From NCBI GenBank assembly GCA_029717555.1, contig JAMDHS010000086.1, positions 25,087 through 89,086 of the forward strand: DNA of 64,000 bases, in the 5' to 3' direction. The notes beneath the pieces are model-generated. The model was given only the letters and a program-made list of their open reading frames with translations. It made no database searches and was not told the origin of the DNA. Both the position numbers and the translations under genes were made by a program. Shown piece after piece: positions 59,686 to 64,000 of this stretch; position 1 is the stretch's first letter, and each line of letters starts with the position of its first letter. This DNA is from Peribolospora baueri. Lineage: Eukaryota > Basidiomycota > Peribolosporomycetes > Peribolosporales > Peribolosporaceae.

Positions 59686-61890
59686 CTATCGAGCGGCTTC
59701 GGAAGACGATGACGGCGCGTCCGACTCTCCCTTCCCTTCCTCCTTGCCCTTGTCCCTGAACTTGTCCTTACCCTTTTCCCTGAACTTGTCCCTACCCTTT
59801 TCCCTGAACTTGTCCTTGCCCCCGTCCACCCTCACCTCCCCTTTCTCCTCCCGACGCCGATCCGCCCTCCAACTCCCTCTGACCCCCGTAGTCCGGTGTA
59901 CAAAGTCACCAAGCTCGCGACTAACCTTGTATCCCGCGCGCTCCATCTCCTCCACCGCTTGCTCCCACCGCTCGTCCTTATTCACCGCACACTTGCGAAT
60001 GATCGCTTCGTACACCCCTTGTGAAGGCACTACGCCCTTGTGTTTGATGTTCTCTAGGAAGGTGAACGCGTCCTCGTACGTCGACTGCGTCAGGCACAGC
60101 AGCACCATCTGCTCGTACGTCCCCGCGTTCGCCTCCACCCCCGCGTCCCCCATCTCCGCCAACAGCCGATCGCCCAAAGGCCGCTGGCCAGCCTGGACGC
60201 AGCCAGACAAGAGGAGGTTGAACGTATCGACGTTCGGCCGCACGTTCAAGTTCTCACACTCCTTGTACGTCGCCAATGCCCGGTGAAGATCCACGAGCGC
60301 CACCGAGGCCTTGATGACCGTGTTGAGCGCCGTGACGTCCACCTTGATCCCCTTTTGGTGGAGCCCTTCGAGCATGTAGAACGACTCGTCCAACGTCTCC
60401 AAGTCCGTCGAGATTGCCTTGTACAACGCGTCCGCCGTCTCCGATACCGGCTTGGTCCCCAGTTCTCGCATCGTGCTCAACACCTGCATCCCCTCCCGAA
60501 GTTGTCCCGCGCGGCAGTACGCCTCGAGCAGCGGCGCAAAGTGATGCTCCTGGAACTTGACGCCTTGCGATTGGAGCACGCCGATCACCCGCGTCGCCAA
60601 CGCCGGCTTGCCCGCCCGAGCCGCGACGTTCAGCACGGCGATGCAAAGGCCCTCTTCCGGTACGACCCGATACCCCGTCACCGCCTGCTCCCACGCCTTT
60701 TCTACTCCCTCCACCTACGGCCAGCCAGAAGCGATCCCAAGTCAGCGACATCACACGACGCGGACCAGGAAAAGAACCATCGAACGGTTACTCACATGGT
60801 GTCGGTCCGCGCAACACCGCAGCACCGTCATCCACATCTTCGGCGTCAGCTTCCTCAATCCCTGCCCTTCAAACTCCTCCGCCAGATCAAAGATCAAGCG
60901 CGCCTCTCGGTACTCGGCCGCAATCTCAAGCACGTCCCCCTCCGCATCTGCCGTCGGCTTCAGTCCGTCCTCGGACATACGAGTCAGAGTCTGCAGCGCG
61001 CCTTCCAAGTTGCCCTTGTAGCGGTAATGTCGGATCAGATGGGCGTAGGTGATGGCGTTCCGCGGTACGTGCTCGGAGGACATGCGCGCCAGGATGCCGG
61101 CCAAGCTGACATCGTCGCCGGCCATGACGGCCGCCTATTGAGTTGAACGAGGCATGCCAATGATTAGAGACTCTGCACAAAGTTAAACATTCCAATCACT
61201 TGGTCTCACCTTGACGAGGTGGTTGAAGCTCTCCAAGTCCGCTCTCACGCGCGCTCGATCCATGTCCGTCAAGACGCCGAGCGCTTCCTGCACCATGCCA
61301 TGCAAGGAGAACGCCTTGAGGAGAGCGTTGTAAACGCCCACGTCCGCCTCCGTCGTTTGCCCTTCAAACGCCCTCCGGTCCTCCGCATCCAGCTCGTCCC
61401 CCCTCTCCAGGATAGCTTTCCTCGTTTCTATCGCCTCGTCGAAGTGGGCCTTGATCTTCGAGCTGATGCTCATTACGCTCCCAAGGCGCCCGCGTTCAGC
61501 ATTACGCTCGAGAGCAAGAAACAAATCGCGCGGCCGCTCCGTGACGCCAGCCGGGCGAAGGACATGTGGAAGCTGGTTGGGATCAGAAGGTGGTGGCGTC
61601 CGCGAATCTTCGGAGAGTACGTCCTGTCGTCCATTTGCTCGAGCGCTGGAGAACGCGTGACGGTGCGGCGCAGCGTAACGTAAGAGGCCTGCGGAAGAAT
61701 TGCGAAGGGCGAATTGTCAGCGCAACGTCTCGAGCTGGCGGCGAGCCAATTCGCGAGTTCGAGCATCTGCGTGGGCGGCCCCTCCACCGAGCAGCTCACC
61801 TCGAGCGGGGGCCCCTACAATTCCTGCCGCTGGTGCCACAGCTGACCGCGGAGGTCGCGATGCCCATTTTGACGCTGAGCGGGCCAGCAT
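59686..61890 (-). CDS. Mitochondrial pentatricopeptide repeat (PPR) protein
   Basis: Four exons: 61890-61800, 61688-61210, 61134-60796, 60714-59686, giving 645 aa. Exon 1 encodes a typical mitochondrial presequence, MLARSASKWASRPPRSAVAP, rich in Arg/Ser/Ala and lacking acids. PPR units are clear: VGVYNALLKAFSLHGMVQEA, ESFNHLVKAAVMAGDDVSLA, ITYAHLIRHYRYKGNLEGAL, FAPLLEAYCRAGQLREGMQV, TALNTVIKASVALVDLHRAL, DTFNLLLSGCVQAGQRPLGD, GTYEQMVLLCLTQSTYEDAF and GVYEAIIRKCAVNKDERWEQ. PPR proteins bind organellar RNA and act in mitochondrial transcript stability or translation. The C-terminus holds a repeated KDKFREKG motif (about 59745-59825), a charged tail. No catalytic domain is seen; the target RNA is unknown. 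It is divergent from NOP53 across 234 bp. Confidence 0.88.
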
Positions 61891-62124
61891 GGCTGCTTGT
61901 CGAGGATGAAAGGGATGGGAAGAAGGAAAAGGCGGAAGCGTGCTCCATCCCTCCGTCCGCACGGATCAGGCTCCTGCACCCGAAATTCTGAACGCGGCTC
62001 GTGAGAAGATCGGCCGCAGCATTTTGAACGAACCCTCATCGTGGCCGTTCGCACAAAAGTTCAGCGTGGTCCGCGCTCGGAAGAGAGAGAGAGAAGAGCA
62101 CTCTGGAGAAGACATCGAACGATC
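61891..62124. promoter_or_regulatory. Bidirectional promoter between PPR gene and NOP53
   Basis: 234 bp separate divergent start codons. A GAGAGAGAG tract lies just upstream of the NOP53 start (62083-62097). A shared promoter would join mitochondrial and cytosolic translation genes; inferred from spacing. Confidence 0.45.
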
Positions 62125-63874
62125 ATGGCTCCAGCACAGACGAAGAACAAGGCCTCGCGCACCAACCCGACCGGGGCACCTTTGCAGGCGAAGCAGTCCA
62201 GTAGGAAGGGTAAGAAGGCATGGAGGAAGAACGTAGACATCTCCGAGATCGAGTCCGGGTTGGAAGAATTGAGGGAGCAAGAGAAAACCAGGTGAGCTAG
62301 CTGCCTGTCCGTACTCAGGCGCCCTTTTCGCTATCCCCCATGAGTCTCACTCGAGCTCTGCTTCCTGTATGGACCACTAGTGGAGTGCTACACCGCAAGC
62401 AAAACGAAGACCTCTTCGTAATTGACACAGAGGGCGACGAGCAAGGTGAGTGCCTGCCTTTCGCTTCGATACGTCCCGTCGAGCGTCCCGTCCTCACCGA
62501 GGTTTTCCCTCGCTCGTGCACATCGCTTGCTCCCCGCGGATCGCAGTGAAGCGTCGCGTACGTTCGTCCAAGCCTCTCAAGTCGACGGAAATTCTCGCCC
62601 AGCGCTCCTCCGTACCCGCCATCGCCGGCCGCGCCCGCTCGAGCCTCAACTTGCCTTCTCGAAGCTCGGCTACTTCCACAACCACTGGAAGCCAAAAGGC
62701 CAAACTCTCCAAGGCCATGCAGAAGCGCCTTCAGCGCACGGCCCACAAGGTGGTCAAGGGACCGTTTGGCGCCGTTGTGGAGGAGGAAAATGCTCATAGC
62801 ACATGGGCGGAGGTGACTGAGGCGATACGCAGGGCGGGTACGTACGACGTATGGGCGGATTCGGAAGAAGGGAGCGAGACAAAGGAGACGCCGAGCAGCA
62901 AGAAGGCCGGCAAACGCAAGGCCGAGCCGGACAATTTCGTTGAGGAGCTGGTCAGGAAGAAGGCCGTCAAGCCGCCCGCTTCGCTGACGCGCGATGGACG
63001 CCTGGCCATACCCGCCGTGTCGGTACCTCACCCTGGCCAAAGCTACAACCCGGAGGTAGAGGCGCACAACGAGCTGATCGATAAGGTATACCGCGGCGAG
63101 AAGCTCAAGGACGACGAAGCGGAGCGGTTGGCCCAGCTTAAGGCTGAGTGGGAGAAGAGGGGCAAGCGAGCCAGGGAGGAAGAGGAAGAAGAGGACGGGA
63201 TAGTGAGAGCAGGTGGAATGCGCGTGGACACGCCCACCGAAGTCGAGGAGGATGAGAGTGAAGCGGGACAAGACGAGGACAAGACGTCAGGACAGAAGAA
63301 AGAGATGAGGAGAAAGACGAAGGCGGAGAGGGCCAGACGACGAAGAGCCGCAGAAGAAGTGAGTGTTGTCGGTCTTCGGTTATATGCTCTTAGCGGGGGT
63401 GACCGCTCACGCACCTCCTACCTTTGTCTTCTGTCCCAGCTGCGAGCCCTCGCAGAACGCCGCCGGAAGAAAAGTCTCAACGCTTCCATTTCCCAACTGC
63501 CCTCGATTTCCAAGACGCTCCAAAAGACCCTTTCCGCCCGAGCAGAGGCTATGGCGGCGCGGAAGCGGGAGAAGGCGGAGAGGCTGAAGAAGCAGGGGAT
63601 CGTGGGGGAGAAGATTGGCAAGTATACGGTGCAGGAACCGAGGCAGGACGTGCAACTGGGAGAGGAGCTGAGCGAGAGCTTACGAGGCCTCAAGGTAGGT
63701 GGCGCCGCCGCGTTGGCATGTGCCGTCTTGAACACACACGATGAGCGTTGCTGATCTGATCTGAATCCCACGCCGCGCTCTCCACTCAATCAGACCGAAG
63801 GCAACCTGTTCCGCGACCGCTTCGTGAGCATGCAACAGAGAGCTCTGGCCGAGCCTCGCGTCCCCGTCGTGTGA
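62125..63874 (+). CDS. NOP53: Ribosome biogenesis protein NOP53
   Basis: Five exons: 62125-62291, 62381-62445, 62547-63358, 63440-63694, 63794-63874, giving 459 aa. Nop53 acts in 60S subunit maturation and recruits the nuclear exosome for 5.8S processing. Conserved blocks: SSRKGKKAWRKNVDISEIES, SGVLHRKQNEDLFVIDTEGD, SSKPLKSTEILAQRSSVPAI, GQSYNPEVEAHNELIDKVYR, and a Lys/Glu-rich coiled coil. Exon 4 continues SLNASISQLPSISKTLQKTL, IGKYTVQEPRQDVQLGEELS, then NLFRDRFVSMQQRALAEPRV. The called stop follows VPVV, but the stop overlaps a good splice donor (GT|GTGAGT at 63871) and homologues usually carry a short Lys/Arg tail after this point. A further exon may therefore lie at or past the poly-T run at the window end. 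The annotated C-terminus should be read as provisional. Confidence 0.88.
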
Positions 63875-63956
63875 GTCGTCGTCGCGTCTGTCTGCCTCGG
63901 CCTTTCTGGCCTACCTCCCTCGGGACGACTCGCCTAGAAAGACGTGCTCATCCCCA

Positions 63957-63958
<2 letters not shown>

Positions 63959-63996
<38 letters not shown>
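63959..63996. repeat. 38-base T homopolymer at the right edge
   Basis: Thirty-eight consecutive T residues, four bases before the window ends (GGTC). It is the longest homopolymer in the window. It may be genuine, for example the poly-A tail of a reverse-transcribed insertion on the opposite strand, or an assembly artefact near a contig join. Confidence 0.85.
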
Positions 63997-63997
<1 letters not shown>

Positions 63998-64000
63998 GTC

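Overview
The window is fungal nuclear DNA, most likely from a GC-rich, intron-rich basidiomycete. The evidence is a set of conserved eukaryotic genes (TRM7, TRM11, RPC11, RPC6, ARF6, DUO1, ATG27, COY1, SEC15, NOP53 and a sphingolipid mannosyltransferase) cut by many short GT-AG introns, often with GTGAGT-like donors, and very small exons down to 16 nt. A DASH subunit, a Zn2Cys6 regulator, an ATG27 and an inositol-phosphoceramide mannosyltransferase point to a fungus. Retention of an ataxin-3 deubiquitinase and the intron density fit Basidiomycota better than Ascomycota. The exact lineage cannot be fixed from this sequence. Exon models were built by hand; their coding lengths were checked for frame, and boundaries may be off by a base or so.

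Layout. 1-4372 (minus) is a long SH3 protein running off the left edge. 4373-8513 is a gene-poor, low-complexity stretch with microsatellites, a 62-bp perfect inverted repeat, a Ty3/gypsy protease remnant and a telomere-like motif. 8514-13459 (minus) is a large Zn2Cys6 transcription factor and 14542-16544 (minus) a GNAT acetyltransferase. 17420-29412 holds TRM7, RPC11, an inositol polyphosphate 5-phosphatase, RPC6 and TRM11: two RNA polymerase III subunits and two tRNA methyltransferases within 12 kb. Then come ARF6 (29778-31083, plus), a secreted Cu-only SOD-like protein (minus), DUO1 (plus), ataxin-3 (minus), ATG27 (plus), the Golgi coiled-coil protein COY1/CASP (minus), an EST1/SMG7 protein (minus), exocyst SEC15 (minus), an MIPC synthase-like GT32 enzyme (minus), a small membrane protein of unknown function (plus), a mitochondrial PPR protein (minus) and NOP53 (plus). 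The sequence ends in a 38-T run.

Functional themes: tRNA synthesis and modification (RPC11, RPC6, TRM7, TRM11), secretion and membrane traffic (ARF6, 5-phosphatase, COY1, SEC15, ATG27, sphingolipid mannosylation), RNA surveillance and ribosome assembly (EST1/SMG7, NOP53), and kinetochore function (DUO1). No rRNA, tRNA, CRISPR array or complete mobile element was recognised. The clearest unusual items are the serine/arginine-rich insert inside RPC6, the Pol III/tRNA-modification neighbourhood, and the palindrome plus retroelement remnant near 7.4-8.1 kb.
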